Source: Bin87 sp965116565
GTDB taxonomy: Bacteria > Chloroflexota > Dehalococcoidia > Lucifugimonadales > UBA3495
Length of the DNA stretch: 64,000 nt
NCBI GenBank assembly: GCA_965116565.1
Contig: OZ220699.1
Location: forward strand, 2,480,001-2,544,000
Reading direction: 5' to 3'
Part shown: positions 63,048 through 64,000 of the stretch, one piece after another
How the letters are laid out: the number at the start of each line of letters is the position of its first letter
How positions within the stretch are numbered: the first letter of the stretch is position 1
Notes under the pieces: model-generated
Databases searched by the model: none
Told to the model about the DNA's origin: nothing
Seen by the model: only the letters and a program-made list of their open reading frames with translations
Program-made: the position numbers and the translations under genes

Positions 63048-64000
63048 ATGTCCTATTCTCCAACCGATGCAGGCGAAATATCCGCGACCGACCGGAACTT
63101 GTGGCAGGCGATCGTTTCTGAAGCTGTTGCCCATCTCACCTATACCGCGTACGCACAAAAAGCCCGTGAGGAGGGGTTCCCGGAAGTTGCCGAGGTGTTT
63201 GAGGATGTGGCGCGGGCGGAAACCCAGCACGGTCTCAGCTACCTGAAAGTCGCCGGAGCGGTGGAAGGCACGTCAGCCAACCTCAGCAAAGTGATCGATG
63301 GAGAGACCAGGGAATACACACGCACGTACCCTCGCATGATCAACGATGCGTTGGCGGACAACCGAGCCGAGGCAGTTGCCGCGTTCCGCGACGCTATGGA
63401 GCAGGAAAAGGAACACCAAATCGCCTTTTCGGACGCCCTCTCGCGCCTGCACACCCGGGGCGACAACGCATCGCTGGCCGTCCTCGACGCCCCACGGCAC
63501 CCTTACTCGACGGACCGCTCGGGTCCAATCCCGGCGGGTGCTGAGCAGCCGGTATTACCCTTGGACCTCGAAAATTACATAGACGCCGCCCTCGCGTTGG
63601 ACAAAGAACCGTTCAGGGTTTCCAACCTGGGGCGACTCCGTGAGGTGGTGTTCGGAGCGCAGGACGGGATCATCAGCACAGTTGCTTTGACCACTTCGCT
63701 CGCCATCGCGGTGGGGACCACTGGCACCGTGTTGGTGGCGGGGTTGGCCGCCGCGGCGGCAGGGATGATCAGCATGGCGGCCGGAGCGTACCTGGGCTCC
63801 CGCGCCGAGGAAGACGTTCGTGAGGCGGCGATAGCCGGGCAGGTCAAGGACCTGGCCGAGAAACCTGAGGAGCAGCTCGCCGAGTTGGTGATCCTTTTCC
63901 AGCGGGAAGGCAATACCTATGACGAGGCGGTGAGGCTGGCCAATCAGATGGCCGAGAACGAATCCTTGTGGCTCAGCACGTTGCTGGAAAAGAAGCTGGG
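63048..64000 (+). CDS. rubrerythrin-like/VIT1 fusion (MbfA-like iron transporter), 3' end outside window
   Basis: Runs off the right edge with 317 residues visible. The N-terminal ferritin-like part (about 15-130) has diiron-type ligands: Glu25, Glu58/His61 in ARAETQH, and Glu122/His123 in QEKEH. After a proline-rich linker the VIT1/CCC1 part begins with LREVVFGAQDGIISTVALTTSLAIA, then GLAAAAAGMISMAAGAYLGSRAEEDV. This matches MbfA, a membrane ferritin-VIT1 fusion that exports iron and protects from oxidative stress. ATG 63048 follows GGAGGGC. The missing 3' end should hold the remaining helices. Confidence 0.92.
   Translation, partial: MSYSPTDAGEISATDRNLWQAIVSEAVAHLTYTAYAQKAREEGFPEVAEVFEDVARAETQHGLSYLKVAGAVEGTSANLSKVIDGETREYTRTYPRMINDALADNRAEAVAAFRDAMEQEKEHQIAFSDALSRLHTRGDNASLAVLDAPRHPYSTDRSGPIPAGAEQPVLPLDLENYIDAALALDKEPFRVSNLGRLREVVFGAQDGIISTVALTTSLAIAVGTTGTVLVAGLAAAAAGMISMAAGAYLGSRAEEDVREAAIAGQVKDLAEKPEEQLAELVILFQREGNTYDEAVRLANQMAENESLWLSTLLEKKL

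Overview
The window is about 64 kb of a GC-rich (roughly 60%) bacterial chromosome with genes on both strands. TTG and GTG starts are frequent, and several genes overlap by 1-8 bases. The gene content is what one sees in environmental Chloroflexota (Dehalococcoidia/SAR202-like lineages): several luciferase-like flavin/F420 oxidoreductases, three CaiB/BaiF CoA-transferases, crotonases, MmgE/PrpD, a DUF1501/DUF1800 pair and a Rv0121-like PPOX protein. This placement is inference. The complete 23S rRNA gene in the window would settle it; no 16S gene is present.

Layout. 1-0.6 kb: 3' part of a haloacid dehalogenase, then a repeat-rich spacer. 1-6 kb: a YhbW-like monooxygenase, then a phosphate-uptake operon pstC-pstA-pstB-phoU with its own promoter. 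PstC carries an inserted fibronectin-III-like domain, and no pstS is nearby. 6-9 kb: siroheme nitrite/sulfite reductase plus uroporphyrinogen-III synthase, behind a consensus promoter and a leader that ends in an intrinsic terminator. 9-23 kb: mostly minus-strand housekeeping and accessory genes: cupin, radC, a small-molecule kinase, a ThDP enzyme, an alpha/beta hydrolase, PPOX, nnr, acpS, metF, a crotonase, DUF167, a dual-specificity phosphatase, two small zinc ribbons, a JAMM protease, GNAT, a Ca/Na antiporter and leuB. 23.5-24.7 kb: a decayed ISAs1-type element. 24.8-34 kb: DUF1501, DUF1800 and an NHL propeller run into glycolate oxidase glcDEF. A glyoxylate aminotransferase follows on the other strand, which suggests a glycolate to glyoxylate to glycine route. 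34-39.5 kb: an atypical SDR, an HNH nuclease and trpDCFB. 39.6-50.3 kb: amidohydrolase, oligopeptidase B, an SRPBCC protein, CoA-transferases, an IS66 relic, an LLM gene followed by a broken LLM paralogue, and an ABM monooxygenase. 50.3-53.8 kb (minus): a free-standing 23S rRNA gene with its own promoter and a long processing stem, then an initiator tRNA and a decayed tRNA copy. 53.9-64 kb: crotonase, a G-depleted repeat spacer, MOSC, amt, a HARE-HTH/GIY-YIG nuclease, MmgE/PrpD, a CD225-DUF2752 pair, NIPSNAP, an F420-type LLM, a SnoaL-like protein and a truncated ferritin-VIT1 (MbfA-like) gene.

Most interesting candidates: the HARE-HTH/GIY-YIG fusion nuclease (possible modification-dependent restriction), the Fn3-containing PstC, the attenuator-like leader of the siroheme reductase, the lone 23S operon, the NHL protein inside a glycolate oxidase operon, and enzymes with altered active sites (Thr at an alpha/beta-hydrolase nucleophile elbow; an SDR lacking Tyr/Lys).
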